From: Chrysomallon squamiferum
Taxonomy: Eukaryota; Mollusca; Gastropoda; Neomphalida; Peltospiridae
Reading direction: 5' to 3'
DNA: 64,000 nucleotides
NCBI GenBank assembly: GCA_012295275.1
Contig: CM022672.1
Coordinates: forward strand, 23,490,976-23,554,975
Positions 1 through 13,278 of the stretch are shown here, in pieces; the first letter of the stretch is position 1, and every line of letters begins with the position of its first letter. The position numbers were made by a program, and so were the translations under genes. The notes beneath the pieces were generated by a model. That model was given only the letters and a program-made list of their open reading frames with translations. It was not told the DNA's origin and did not search any database.

Positions 1-164
1 TGAAATACTACAGCTGATCGTAACAAACACGTAATTATCTATCTCTGTGTACGTTGTATCTACGTATGAATGTGTGTATATGTATTTATATGTGTGGTAT
101 TTATATTTGTGTAACTGTACTGTATGAATGTATATATGTATATATCTATCTAACTCTCTTTCTA

Positions 165-305
165 AACATATATCTATCTGTCTATCTGTCTGTCTGTCAG
201 TTAGCTAGTTAGCCAGTTAGCCAGTTAGCCAAAAATTAGCCAGTTAGCCAGTTAGCCAGTTAGCCAGACAGCCACTCAGCCAGTTAGCAAATTAGCCAGT
301 CATCC
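165..305. repeat. Tandem repeat of unit TTAGCCAG
   Basis: About fifteen degenerate 8-bp units (TTAGCCAG / TTAGCCAA) follow a short TCTG/TATC run. Confidence 0.9.
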
Positions 306-357
306 ATTATTCTGTGAATATATTTGCCTCTTTCTGCCTGTCTGTCCATTTATAAAT

Positions 358-379
358 TTTATTCTATATCATTTTTATT
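358..379 (-). terminator. Possible poly(A) signals of the APGWamide gene
   Basis: Two AATAAA hexamers on the minus strand (374-379 and 358-363) lie about 320 nt downstream of the candidate APGW stop codon, a plausible 3' UTR length. AATAAA is common by chance in DNA this AT-rich, so support is weak. Confidence 0.3.
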
Positions 380-696
380 TTGTGGTGCAAGTGGGAGTTT
401 ACAAGCTACAGAAAAAATTCACGAGTTTTTTTTTGTTGTAAAAAGTGTAAAAAATATTAAATGCTTGATGTCAAGTATGATTTAATGAACAGAAGTGGGA
501 AATAACACGGAGGTTATAGGGAAAACGTGGTTGGTTGCGGGATCATATCTTCACAGAGCAGCCTTTGAGTTATATTCCGTGACGCAAAAACAGAGGCTTT
601 CATCTGGAGATGATATGTCTGAATTACAGTACGTTTGATATCAAAATGGTCGATGACACAAAATTAATCAATGAACTTTCGTGGAATTAAGCTAAA

Positions 697-723
697 TTAG
701 CAAACTTTTAGGTAATCTCCTTC
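697..723 (-). CDS. APGW: Candidate terminal exon of the APGWamide gene (8 codons plus stop)
   Basis: The upstream APGW exon ends in phase 0. After an ATTACAG acceptor (724-730) this segment reads EGDYLKVC and stop. It matches the start of the last exon in the two related precursors in this window, ESELMISC at 36540 and ETDRVRLC at 51062: E, small residue, acidic residue, four residues, Cys. The spacing between the two tail cysteines becomes 23 residues, against 25 in AKH and 23 in the third gene. The pyrimidine tract before the acceptor is weak. The implied intron is about 3.4 kb. Rival minus-strand candidates are 2992-3033 (AVHFQCKAIDIAE) and 1271-1306 (GDEREKLFEMK, with a stronger acceptor but no Cys). 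I favour this one for the family pattern only. Confidence 0.5.
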   Translation of the reverse strand, partial: EGDYLKVC

Positions 724-3700
724 CTGTAATGTGGATGCACATTATTCACAGTAATGCTGTTTTTAATTTTTTTAATTTTTTTAAAATTTTTTTTATTGAG
801 GAATGGGTTTTTTTTTTTTTTTTTTTTTTTTTCAGATATGTCAACTGATGTTGATTAGGACCTTCGTTATTGAAAAGAAACTTTTGTACGAGTTTTATTT
901 TTATTTCTCCGTGTTTTTTTTTTTTTTTTCTGTTTGCTTTTCTTTTTCTTTCCTCTTTTTAAAAAATAACGACTGGTAATAATGTATAGCAGCGGGAAGA
1001 AAATTAATTCTTCGTCTTCAAGCTTTCACTATAGTGTTAAAATAAAGCAAAAAAATAGAAAGTAAAATAATTTAGGCTCGAATCGATATCAGTCTAGAGT
1101 ATCGATGCAATAACTATAAAAATGTAATATTTCTCAAAAGAGATGGGATAATTAAATTCATTAGAACTTTATAGTTGATTGCTGATGTCGATTCCCTTTC
1201 AAGCATGAATTTGCAAAAGATTCAGTAACAAAAGGTGTTTCTTTCTTTATTTCAGAACATTCATTTCTTTTTATTTCATTTCAAATAATTTTTCTCTTTC
1301 GTCTCCCTGCCAAAGAAGGATTTATTTCTATAATAAGTACAAAAGTGTTTTGATAGTTATAGTGTAAAATATATGAATTACAATTCCAATTAAATGATAT
1401 GGATTAGATCTATAGTAAGTACAAAAGTGTTTTGTCAGTTATAGTGTGAAATATATTAATTGCAATTCTAGTTAATAGATATGGATTAGATCTAAAATCA
1501 ATGTAGAAAATGTTTCATAATATGATTAAAGATTCTTATTAATTTTTTTTATATTTTTTTTTCGTGATATTATGTTGTTCCATGCCACATATTATCAATA
1601 ATAATACCAGTAATAATAACAGTCGCAAGTAGCGCTAATACTTTGGTGCTGCTAGGACTCTGATGAAGAAACTGACCACTGAGTCTGATATGGAAGAATG
1701 ATTCCTCTGGTATCTCGCCCTTCAGCCATCAGCTGTAACTTTACATTATTAGTAGTGAATCTTCAAACTGATTACAAACTGCTATACAGAATCAAACGGA
1801 TTCTAACTGTTCTATCAATAAATTATCCTGACGCAGCTGAATCTCTAGGAGATCAGACTTCTTCACAGGGAGTCCAAGATATTCGTGCTTTGTGTAGGTC
1901 TGCTCTCACTAGTAATTGAGGATTCCAAAACCAAATCAGCAAAGCTCAGGATAAAGTGTCTTAAATGTCTCTGGGAGCCATCTGAAACAGCTTTAGCTCA
2001 ATCGCAGAGTTCTGGCTTTTACGACCCATGTGTCGTATTATCATCCTCGTTATTTCAGGCGTTACGGGTTATAGCATTTGTATTTCGTTTTTACATTTCA
2101 TTTATATGATTGACATTATCAAATGCTATTCATCTATGTTGGAGAAATATTGAAGAAAGAATAGTGTAAAATCTCGATTTAAAAAAAAAATTCTTAGTTT
2201 TTAAATCGTCGTTTTAACATCAAATGAAAAGTTAAGAATTAAAAGTGAAATGAAGCAAGCGGACAAATATATCATCTTTTTTCTTGTAAAAGAAAATCAT
2301 TTATGAGAATCCTTTTTGAGGAACATACATTCTAAACAATGTTATCATCTTATTTGTATTAAAAGTATTTATATTTTCTTATTTATAATGAAAGTGAGCA
2401 GTTTAAGTAAATCCTTTTGATAAACGTATTACTATAATAGACTGATAAATGGTAATGCTGCTCGTATTGAAGAAATATGCCCCAGACTCAAGACTATTCC
2501 ACGGAGAACACGAACAATGTGGTTTAGTTTTGCTGCTGTTGTTGTAGTTGTTTGTTATGTGTTATTTTCTTTCAAAAATAGTTAATTTTTGTTTTGCTAA
2601 TAACTTATTGGCTGGTTTGATAAAGATGAGATTTGTTTGGTTGTTGTAACTCTCGGGACTATAATTCTTCCGTAACACGCATATCTGCATTTATCAGTTC
2701 CGTGTATTTTAAGTTGTTGGATGAACAAACGTATACAAGAACTGCTCATGCCGCCTTAAAGTTTACGAATATAAAACACTGTTTATTGTTTTATTACAGT
2801 TTTAGCCTAAATGTGTTTTTCTTTACTTTTTTTTAATGGAATAATAATCGAAACAGAAAAATGTAAAGTGATAAAATATTATTGTTAAACATGATACTTA
2901 AAACAGTAAACGGAAGTGAACAAAGCTTCAAAGTTCTGAAAACAGACTTGTAGATGGAGGTTTTTCTTACTAACTTATTACTGCTTTTTTACTACTCAGC
3001 AATATCAATAGCTTTGCACTGAAAATGAACAGCCTGAACAACGGCAGACAAAGGTCAGATAGTTCTCAAAAGCAAATGTAATAACACTTTTCAAGACTCG
3101 AATTTTAGTCGCATATGAACTCGAATAAAAACCCAATAAGCTTGACATTTATTACAGCTTCATGGAATCAGTCTTCACTGACGCTGATTCTAAAAATAAA
3201 GTTTCAAGACTTTTGTTTGCAGTAACAAGAAATTAGTAGTAGAGATAGGTTTAAATGAAATCTCCCATTGACTGCATCATTGATGAGAAAACAGTTAAGT
3301 TGGACTATTAATGAAAGTTGTTTTGACATAAAAATAATTTATACATGTCACAATTTCTTCTGTAGCATATGCTCATGGTTTCACTTATGGAGTTATAAAA
3401 AGTCTCTCTCTCTATATATATATAAATTATATTTCAGTTCAGTGGAATGGCTGGAAGGAATTGGGTGTTGGTTATAAAAGGAGTCAGTTGGATGCTAACC
3501 AAAAAAACCAACAACAAAACAACAAATATGTATCCATTCTCATAAAGCATTACAAATATAATGAATATTGTAGCAATGCTTAAAAGTCGTACAATAATTT
3601 ACTCTGAAAGATTTATACCTAAGATCTGCAAATGTCAGAGATTGGCATAAAGACTTAATATAAGTATCCTGGAATAATATTATTTGATTGTTATAACTCA

Positions 3701-4120
3701 GATTTCGTGGCTTAAGCAAGGACAAATTATTATTTGAAATTACGTCCTTTACCAGTATTTCAGTGCCATGAAATGGTTTTATTAAAAAGTACGAATTGAT
3801 AAATTCAAAATCTTGAAAATTCTGTATCCTAAGATTAATATCTAAATATAAGGATATAAAAACGAAAATGAAATAATTTATTTCAATTAAAGGTGTATAA
3901 AAATACTGGTTGGTTTCTGGTGTTGATGTTATATAGTAATTACCTGGAATGTTAACCTAATAATCACTAACATAAAAAGAAACGTAAAACTGAACTATAC
4001 AACTGTTAAAATGTTTTATGATGTCATTGTTATGTACATTCATTAATTAGTTAGTCACTGTATAGCACGTAAATCATTATTACATACGTAACAGCGTTAT
4101 TTAAAACAGACATCACTTAC
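724..4120 (-). other. Presumed intron of the APGWamide gene
   Basis: It is bounded by GTAAGT at 4120-4115 and ATTACAG at 730-724 if the terminal exon is right. The interior is AT-rich with poly(T) runs at about 809-832 and 910-930. A degenerate ~90-bp direct duplication lies at about 1335-1500, around 'aagtacaaaagtgttttg' and 'gatatggattagatct'. I see no other gene in it. Confidence 0.45.
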
Positions 4121-4672
4121 CTTCACAGCTTCGTAAAGATACGTGTCGAGCTTCTTGTTCAGATCTTTGCATGTTGAATCTGTAGAACGTTTTCCCCATC
4201 CTGGTTCACGTTTGCCCCATCCAGGAGCCCTTTTGCCCCATCCAGGTTCACGTTTGCCCCATCCAGGAGCCCTTTTGCCCCAACCAGGTTCACGTTTGCC
4301 CCATCCAGGAGCCCTTTTGCCCCAGCCAGGTGCTCGTTTACCCCACCCTGGTGCACGCTTATCCAACTCAGAAGTGTCTCTTTTTCCCCAGCCGGGAGCG
4401 CGTTTGTCCCACTCTGGGTCTGGCAATGAATCGTCGACTTTCCAGCTCAAATCGGAATTCAAGTCATCATCACCAACAAGGTAATTTAAATTTCGCTTTC
4501 CCCAACCGGGTGCTCTTTTATGTAACACATGCATGTTTTGCGATTTGTCCAAGTTTGTTTCGGCGCTTGTTCGTTCCGAGTCGGCGAAAACGGCGTCCTT
4601 GGTTGTGTAGGTGAGGACAACCAAAATTTGAAAAAGACCTCTGAATGACGCCATATGTTTTAGTGGGAACAT
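4121..4672 (-). CDS. APGW: APGWamide neuropeptide precursor, main coding exon
   Basis: This exon encodes the precursor of APGWamide, a molluscan neuropeptide linked in several species to reproductive and muscle control. It has 184 codons. The first 30 residues look like a signal peptide ending near AVFA. Two start codons are possible, M1 and M7 (MASFRG); M7 gives a more standard signal peptide. Seven APGW and three EPGW units follow, almost all as XPGWGKR, so prohormone convertase cuts at KR and Gly is the amide donor. The first two APGW units flank an acidic spacer (residues 61-89); the last eight units run almost back to back, with A and E alternating at the end. The tail holds one Cys (C168) and ends LYEAVK, directly followed by a consensus GTAAGT donor at 4120-4115. 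The seven codons after it up to the first stop are therefore intronic. The gene identity is very sure; the start codon is less so. Confidence 0.95.
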
Positions 4673-4735
4673 GACACTCGGTATTGAGCTAGTGACCCGC
4701 TGGGAAACCTTTCACATATTTCAAGTAAATTCAGC

Positions 4736-4856
4736 TTTATATACCAACGAAATACATGAATACATAACAATATAATATACTCTCGTGGGTGGTGGGTGTG
4801 GTTTCTCACAGTGACTTAGTCAGAATCCCTCCCATTTGTCAATCTTCCATTGGTCG
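4736..4856 (-). promoter_or_regulatory. APGWamide core promoter: TATA box and CCAAT box
   Basis: On the minus strand a TATATAAA box (4743-4736, context GGTATATAAAGC) lies about 65 nt upstream of the first ATG, which puts transcription start near 4705-4712 and gives a short 5' UTR with no intron. A CCAAT motif (GACCAATGG) lies about 110 nt further upstream near 4848-4856. The order and spacing fit a classic TATA/CCAAT promoter of a tissue-specific gene. Confidence 0.6.
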
Positions 4857-5469
4857 GAGACAGGAATGTAGGCATTGGGAGGCGGAAACCATTTCACAAA
4901 GTCCACGGACCTTCGCTTTAAAATCAATAACAAGTAAAATGTATTAGCAGCGATGAGAAAACTGACATTGTCTTTGATCACGGATATAACAGAACGTGAC
5001 TAATAGAGTTACTTTGTTCTGAGTTTAAAAAAATAAATACAGATATATATTATTATTATTTTTACATATATATAAAGGTATGTATGTATGTATGTATTTA
5101 TGTATGTATGTGTTTATGTATGTATGTATGTATGTATGTATGTATGTATGTATGTATGTATGTATGTATGTATGTATGTTTACATATATGTTTGTATGTG
5201 TAAAACACACACACATACGAACATAAACACACAAAAGCGTCACCATCTGTATATAACAAATATAATGAAGTCCTAAATGATTATATTTAGAAGTCAACAT
5301 GTTTGTTTAGGGGGTGAATAGCAAGGAGGCTCTAATGATCGATACATATTTGAGTGATTGCTAGAATAAACACTGCTTGCTTCATTGGCTTGTAAAGGAT
5401 TATTTATTAATACTTGTCCAATTAGCATGCATATATGCATATAACTGACACCTACAAACAAACGAGCAT

Positions 5470-5511
<42 letters not shown>

Positions 5512-5808
5512 TTGTGTGTGTTTTCAAAGTACTACGAATTATATATTTCAGAATTCTGAAATCAATATGTTTTAGACAAAAATATTCAGGGATAGTCCAG
5601 TCAGTTCCGGTAATATTAGTACAATTTTCTTAAAGCAATTTCAGTAATTTTATATTATAATTATGTTGAAAGAATGGTATATTATTACTAGTACTACTAC
5701 TACTACTTAATATTGCTATACAATATTTCTACGTTTTAAAATCTTGAATTGGAATACGGCACCCGATAAATGCATCTTAACGTTATCAGTAGCAATTGCA
5801 GTATAGAT

Positions 5809-5847
<39 letters not shown>

Positions 5848-5886
5848 TTTGTTTGTTTATTTATTTGTTTGTTTGTTTGCTTTATG

Positions 5887-5921
<35 letters not shown>

Positions 5922-8075
5922 TTATTTGTTTTTTGTTTTGCTTTGCTTTATCCATAATCCATATATATAAATATTTCAGACCTGGGGAAACAAACAAAAA
6001 AGCTCTCCAAATATGTCACTGCATTTCATTGAATTTAGTCACACAGCGCAAGCTAAAATACAAGTGTGATTAATACTTGGATATCAAGTAACATATAAAA
6101 ATGGCCTGAGATCATTTCTGTCGATTTTTTTGTACTGTAATGCAAGATAAATACTACTACTACTTGTGCCTCTGCTGTTGCTGCTGTGGCTGCTGCTTCT
6201 GCTACCACTAATACTATTACTATTACAAATTAACCCTACTACTGCTACTGTTACTACTGTTGCTACTTATCTTACTAGTAGCATTTGTTCCACTGTAATG
6301 AAGTATAATTTTACGTGAAATTACAATTGTATGCACATTTTAAAACTTTATTTACATTTCTGACTGACATAAAGTTTTACATTGTGCAAGCAGCTGTAAT
6401 TTTGAACTGGTAGTATTTCATGTTCCTTTAAATTTTGAATGAGTATACGTTAAACCTCTTATAGATACTTTGGTATACAATTTCATATTTTTGCTAGTAT
6501 CTGACACATAACGACTCAAAAAAAAAAAAAAAAAAAGACACAAATTGCTTAACGCGATTTGCCAATTAGTCAAGAATTGTAATAAAAAAAAGAAAAAAGA
6601 AGAAAAAAAGACAGAAACGAATACAATATAAACAATACCGCAAATAAAGAACAAAAAAAACTGGTTGTATTGAATGTTACCATGCAAAAGTTTAATAAAT
6701 AAAGGTAAAAAGTGCACTATATGTCGAGAAAAAACACTGAGAAATACACTCAGTCTTTTTGAACACGCACAATTTAAAAGACAAAATGCGAATTACAGAC
6801 ATAAGGACTGATTAGAAAATTAAAAGACACACACACAAAGGTAAATGCAATTAGTTCCGTCTCAACGTCTTGTTTATCTTCCATTTCAAACAGTTTGTGT
6901 GTAATTAAACCGACTATTGATTTCATAGTCAGCTTCTAAGTGTTTTTTCCTCTTTCTCCTTTTTCTGACGTTCTGTATTTTTCCCTTGAAGCATTAGACG
7001 TTCCTGGATCAATCCCACTGAAGTGTAGAGGACAGGGCGAGAGAGAAAGTTTGTATCCAGAGGCTAATACAGTTATTTATGTTTGTTCGTAACTTTAGAC
7101 GAATATTTGAATCTACGCATAGCAGCCTTATATTGTTATATTTCTGTATCACGCACTGTTCATTTTTTTTTATCATGATACTAACAGGGAATTAAGTAAT
7201 AGTATTACAAGAGTAACATTAAAACTAGGAGGTTTTTTTTATTTTTTTTTTTTTTTTTTTTTTTTTTTATAGCTTCTATTACTATTAATAACAGTAGTAG
7301 TAGTTCAAGAACCGAATCATTTATACGGCTTCCAGAAAATCCAGAAAATTGGTTAAATATTTTAAATTTTTAAATTTATTATATTGATTTATTTGTAATT
7401 GATTACTTTTAAATTCGTCCGTTTGGTTTCGTAACGTATCACTGAACCCGCCAGTTTAAGTTGTTTAAGTTGTTGTCCAGAGATCGTATATCAGTATAAA
7501 AGATGTTGTAACAGTAAGTCATTAAAACACAGGTGTACCGAGTGACTGCTAAATGAAATATGATTCTTTTTTCTTTTTCTTTTTTTTTTAAATTTTAGTT
7601 TAGTTTTCATCCGATATATTATACATGGTGTTGAAAGAAATTTTAGTGCATTAAGAAGTATGTTAATTCGTATCTGTATCTTTTTGAATAAAATTATGTT
7701 TTTTTACTTTTCATCCTATTTATTATACATGGTATAGTATTCTATACAGCTATTTTAATAATTTTAAAGGATTTTAACTCTGCTTTCAGACTGTATTAAC
7801 ATTTATCTGTTAAATATTGTTTCTTTCTTTATTTTTCATTATTTATTTAATATTTTAAGCAAATTTTTACCCTGTATCCAAAACTCCGGCAAATCCAGAA
7901 ATCCGAATCACCTACGGTTCCAAGCTTGCCGGATAAATGTTGCAGTATCTGTAGCAGTAGGAGCATTTATCCTTCAATATAGTTTTGTGAGGGAAGAAGA
8001 GAAAATAGAAATAGCACAGCCAGAAAACAAACCAATCAACCAGTTAGTCAACTGACCAACAGCCAACAACAATTT

Positions 8076-8153
<78 letters not shown>

Positions 8154-9701
8154 CACACACATCAACAAAGGAACCAATAAATCAGTTAACCAATTAAAAT
8201 ATCAGTTAGACAACTAATAAAATGTCTGCTTTACACATATGAGTGTGGAGGACGCAAAAATACAATTTCATTTACTTCGTAATAAACTTTCGAATAATCC
8301 ACGTTTCATTCGGTGGACAAAATAAGATTATAAGAACAAGACTTGAGTCTTTATTTTGTGCAAATTTTGTGGGATTAAATGAGCATTCTAATTTTTTATT
8401 CAAATAAGATTACTTTTTTCTCTTATTTTATAAATCTCTATATCAAGACACAGATAAACAAATGCTTTCTCATTAATTCCAATCTGTTTGTTGCGTGTGT
8501 TCAAATCAAAAAAATCTGTTTTTTACATTTAAAGAAAAACACATGATGTATTATTTTCGAAATAAATAGGTATCGTTGTCTCTCTCTATTTATTTTTCGA
8601 AAAAAAAAAAGTATTAAAAAACAGAAGAAAAAATTTAAAACCAAATCCTGCTGTCGTGTGTGATATCTACAGATACAGTTAACATTAGCGTTGCTTCGAT
8701 GAACATTTCACACACATAATGTGACATGCGCGCGCGCATACACAGAAAACACACACAAACACACATACACATATATACATAATAATATACATACATATAT
8801 ACACACAGAAATATATATAAACACACATACATACACACATACACACATTCATACATACATTCATACACAATACATATATACATAAATAATGTATGTGTGT
8901 GTGTGTATATATATATAGACATATATATATGTATATAGACACACATACATACATACATACATACATACAAACAAGAAAAAAAGAAAAAAGAAATCAACAA
9001 TGAAAAATAAAATCAGTAATAATACAATAAGAAAACAGAAACCAAAACTAAGACGACAGAATAACGACAGAGAAGAAAAATAAAGAAATAAGAACAAAAA
9101 CGAATAAATATCTCCCCCAGATAACTACATGAATTAACAAAATCAATCGACTAAAAAAACAACAACCCTGAAAGCCCCCCAAAAATCCAAGACAAGAAAA
9201 AAGAAAAAAGGACAAAAACAGTAAAACAAAGAAATAATTACCTAACCACTTGATTGAATTTCTTTCCTAGTTATCTTAATGTGAGTCATTTCAAATGTTT
9301 AATTGGTTCTCGTCGTGAGCGAAATTTTCTTTTTTTTTTTTTTTTTTTTTTTTTCTTTTACAAAATAAACATTTTCAGTTACATAATCTTATAGACACAG
9401 ATAGTTTTATTCTTCAAAATAATGCGATAACATCATTACTTGGAAAATTCTAACAAACTTTTCGTTACGTCATTCTGGATATAGAACTTTAATTCCCGCT
9501 ATTTGGTATACAGAGCTTTAAATTTTTTGAAATATCTTTTTAATATGATAATATTAATATTCTTCTTATTACTTTAAACTACTGACTTCGTTTCAGAATC
9601 AAGATCTGTTATTAGACAGCCGCCCGCCCATAATGAATTATAATTCAAAATCAAACAGAAAAGTCTCTAATGACATAAAACCATTATTACAGCTGTAACA
9701 A

Positions 9702-9732
<31 letters not shown>

Positions 9733-10560
9733 TATATAAATAAGAAACTATAACACTCACACAACAAAAAAAAAAAAAAAAAAAGGAATAGAGAAATTAA
9801 ATACCTTTTCATTTCTTTTGTGGACACAGCGCAAAAAGTGATCAGTCATGAAACTCAATCCATTATCTATCATGAAAACTTGTCTACAGACGACAATGAC
9901 ATAGTGGATTTTCCCCATTTTTCGCTAATTGCAAACAAAGAAACAAACTTTATAATTCAGTGCTGAAACATTGAAAAAAAAAAAAAATTATAATAATGAT
10001 AGAGATAGAACAAAAAGTACTGAAAGAAAATGCTGTCATTTTTGTAACATATCCTAAGACTTTGAAGGTCAAACAATACACTGCAATGAGATATAAACCG
10101 GGTCAGTGTCTGATATGTATTTATATCTGTATTAATTTATTTCTTTATTTATTCAAGACATCAGACGAAATAATCTTATGTCTGTACAAATAAACACATA
10201 AATAAATAAATAAACAAACAAACAAACAAATATCCGAAATAGATATGTAATAGATTCTGATTATGTGTGTGTTTCTTTGTATTTGTTTCTATGTTTGTGT
10301 ATATATACGTGTTATTAAATTATTTTATATGCTATCCATTAAGTTCTCTTTCATTTTTTCTCCATTTTGTTACATTACATATATATTTCTTCTTCTTTTT
10401 CTAAATTCATTCAGTCATTCATTTCATTTTATTTTATTTTATTTTATTTTATTGCTGTTTTCTTGATTTGTATTTTCTTTTTTCAATTTTTTCCCCACAC
10501 ATTTGTTTCCTCTGTTTCATTTTGACTTCTGTGTGTTTTAAAATTCATTTATTTCACTTA
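4857..10560. other. Gene-free stretch with microsatellites
   Basis: Contents: (TATG)n at 5079-5179; (TG)n at about 5469-5510; (TTTA)n at about 5805-5880 followed by (AT)n; poly(T) at about 7227-7268; (CA)n at 8077-8160; mixed TG/TA/CATA arrays at about 8700-8970; poly(T) near 9330-9355. Around 7320-7350 and 7875-7935 there are 'atccagaaa' and 'gccggat' motifs that recall pogo-type inverted-repeat ends, but no clean pair could be made. No coding signal is seen: every long open frame is a microsatellite translation. Confidence 0.7.
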
Positions 10561-10570
10561 ATTGGTAGGT

Positions 10571-10756
10571 CTTGGAGACATGGACAGAATATCTTTAGCA
10601 AAACAGAGGCGTTACTTAGAAAACATCAAAGTACAAGATTCAACATTAATTGAAGGCTATTTGAATGCTGGAACGAGAAAACCTATTACCTCTGAGTTAG
10701 TGTGGCAACAAATGTTGTCCTATTACTTAATTGAAGATTCTAATTCGCATATATAA
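10571..10756 (+). CDS. Possible orphan exon, unknown product
   Basis: This is an open frame of about 60 codons with balanced residue use (it contains AKQRRYLENI and AGTRKPITSEL), after a plausible acceptor TTCACTTAATTGGTAG near 10553-10568 and ending in a stop at 10756. It stands out from the low-complexity frames around it. I recognise no family, and no partner exon or promoter was found. It could be an exon of an unseen gene, a decayed transposon piece, or chance. Confidence 0.2.
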   Translation, partial: LGDMDRISLAKQRRYLENIKVQDSTLIEGYLNAGTRKPITSELVWQQMLSYYLIEDSNSHI

Positions 10757-12415
10757 CGTCAGCCAGTCGGTTTCCATTCTGAATTAATGATAACTTAGGT
10801 TGTTGGATGTGCATGTACTTCAGGCAAAAAAGTCGAGCAAAGAAGGCAGAAAAGAATAATGGAAGAAAGAAAGGGAAAGTGAAAAGACTGACAAAATAAG
10901 GAGAAGAAATCAAAATGATAAATTACAAATCGAAAGATCGAAAAAGACGAGAGAAAGACAAAATTGAATAAAATATAAAGAAAAATTATTTAAGACGTAG
11001 TAAAGGAGACAAAACCAGTTACGAACGAAGGAAGATTAAAGGATGAAATTAAAATGAAATGAAGAGAAAAGAAAGTCTAAAATTAAGAATGACTGAAACA
11101 ATGAAAAAAGGAAATAGAATAACTAAAGAAAAATAAAGAAAGATTAAAGAAAAAAGAAGAAGAACGAAAGAAAGAAATGAAAGTAAATGGAAAGAAGAAG
11201 AAGAAGAAAAAAGAAAGCATTACTGAACTCAAATTAGAAATCAAACTTACAGAAAATATAATTTTTCGAAGTATAACAAAACATGCAGATATAAGACACC
11301 GTTGATAATCCTTTTGCTCTTTATTTTACATCAGTTTTGGCTTGTGATTAAAAGAGCTCAAGATTTTAAGAGACAGATGCAAACATATCTTTTAAACTGA
11401 CTGTTTAAATGGGTACAGACAACTTTCCAAACTATCAGAAAACGATGTTGTTGTTTTTTTGAAACACTCCTGTCTTATAAGTCTGATATAAGCTTATAAG
11501 TCTGTTGACAATGCTGTAGTAATTTGTTCCTTTTGAATAAAGAAAATTTAATTATAAGCCATTTAATAAGGTATAATAATTCTAAGAAAAATAAAAGATT
11601 TAATTCATTCTTAACACATCTGTCTCGAGGATTCTAATCCATGTAGAAAACCAGTGAATAGAAAGTTCTAGTTTATCGAACAAATCGATACTCATTATTT
11701 CAATATTTATTTATTAATTTTGTCTGCAGTCGTAGAGGTGATAGAAATGAAGATGGCGATGACGTGGCTGGAATGTGATGCTGATTTTGGTAGTGTTGCT
11801 CAAAAAAAAATTAAAAAAATGATTTTGTCGATGCTTGACATTTGTTCCGTTCGTTCAGTTCAGAATGGTACTAATTCTGATGGCGCTGCTTGTTGATGTT
11901 GTGATGCTGGATAATAACAATTACTGTAATGCTGTCGCTGTTGTAATGGTGGTAGTTACTGTATTGATGGTTAAGACGATGGAGGAGTTTGTTATTGTTG
12001 TCTTTATCATTATAGTTAAGCTGGTGACTGGTGATGATTATGTTGATGAAAATGTTTACGGTTATGTTGATGCGTTCACGGAAAGATACAAGCCTTCTTC
12101 CCTCCACTTTTATGCATGGAAAACTTTTATAGAAATTTAGTCAAATGTATTTCCAAGCTACTGCATGTTTTTATTTCGTTTTTATACCTTCATTTGAAAG
12201 TTTTAAACGCACGACGAAAGATATTCTGCATTGTGTTTCCTGTAAATCTTAGGTCACAGTGACATACGCAACTTAATTTAAGAGTTTAAGAAAAACACAG
12301 TTGTTGAATAGTGGCAGCTAATTTAAGAATTTATTTCTTACAGTACAGTGATACAAATCATGGTGGCATTCTGTAATAAAATGTAAAATTAGTTTTCTTG
12401 TTATGAAACAGGATA

Positions 12416-12454
<39 letters not shown>

Positions 12455-12779
12455 GATTATTATTATTATTATTGCTGTTGTTATTGTTGTTGTTTTTGTT
12501 ATTGTTGTTATAAATTGTATTGTTGTTACTGTTATCACTGTTATTGTTCTTGTTGTCGTTGTTGTAACAAAATGTATCTATGAGCAGTTAAAACAGTTGA
12601 GAAAACATTTCAATTTATTTCGTTTATATAAGCAGGAGGTTATTTATTCCTTCATTTTATTCTAAATTTTATTTTTATTTTTTTTTTATTTTTTTTATGT
12701 TATTTTTTGTTTTGTTTTAATAATGCATCAATGTTATAGACATAAACAAGTTATCATTATGATCATGATGATCACATCA

Positions 12780-12828
<49 letters not shown>

Positions 12829-13223
12829 TAATGGGTGTTTTTTCTCTTATTTGGTTTAATATGCTTTTATTTTTACGCTCATTATTATAATAATATTATA
12901 ACGGTATTTGCTGGGAACAGGAGGGTTCTTCGGTTTTTTTCTTTCAAAAGAAAAAAAAAAGAAAAGGAAAGAAAAGAAAATGACAACAAGTTTACATCCT
13001 ATAATTGTATAATATCAGATAATTAGTGTATGTTCATTTCTTTTTTTCTTTAGATTTGTTTATGTTTAAATGTATTACTTCGTTCTCTGTTTTGTTTATT
13101 TTCAAATCCTCACTTATCCATCCCATGGACATATTTACCCTAAGCTTTCGTGAATTTTGGGCACACTAGTACCAAAAAAGAGAAAAAAAAAGAAAAACAA
13201 AAGAAAAAAAAAATGTAAATAAA

Positions 13224-13278
<55 letters not shown>

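Noticed and set aside
1271-1306. Alternative APGWamide last exon reading GDEREKLFEMK
   Set aside because: It has the best pyrimidine tract of the candidates but no Cys, unlike the sister genes.
2992-3033. Alternative APGWamide last exon reading AVHFQCKAIDIAE
   Set aside because: It has a usable acceptor and a Cys, but lacks the E-[STG]-[ED] signature and gives 21 residues between cysteines; kept only as a rival to 697-723.
4143-4484. Plus-strand open frame of 113 codons rich in PHPGSRL/PHPGALL
   Set aside because: It is the antisense shadow of the APGWGKR repeats; so are the overlapping frames at 4159-4356 and 4330-4614.
5088-5300. Open frames on both strands of YVCM / YIHT type
   Set aside because: These are translations of (TATG)n. 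The same holds for frames at 8685-8966, 21411-21608, 33427-33666 and 46873-47249.
11835-12140. 101-codon plus-strand frame rich in V, M and D
   Set aside because: It lies in degenerate GAT/GTT trinucleotide sequence; composition is explained by the repeat.
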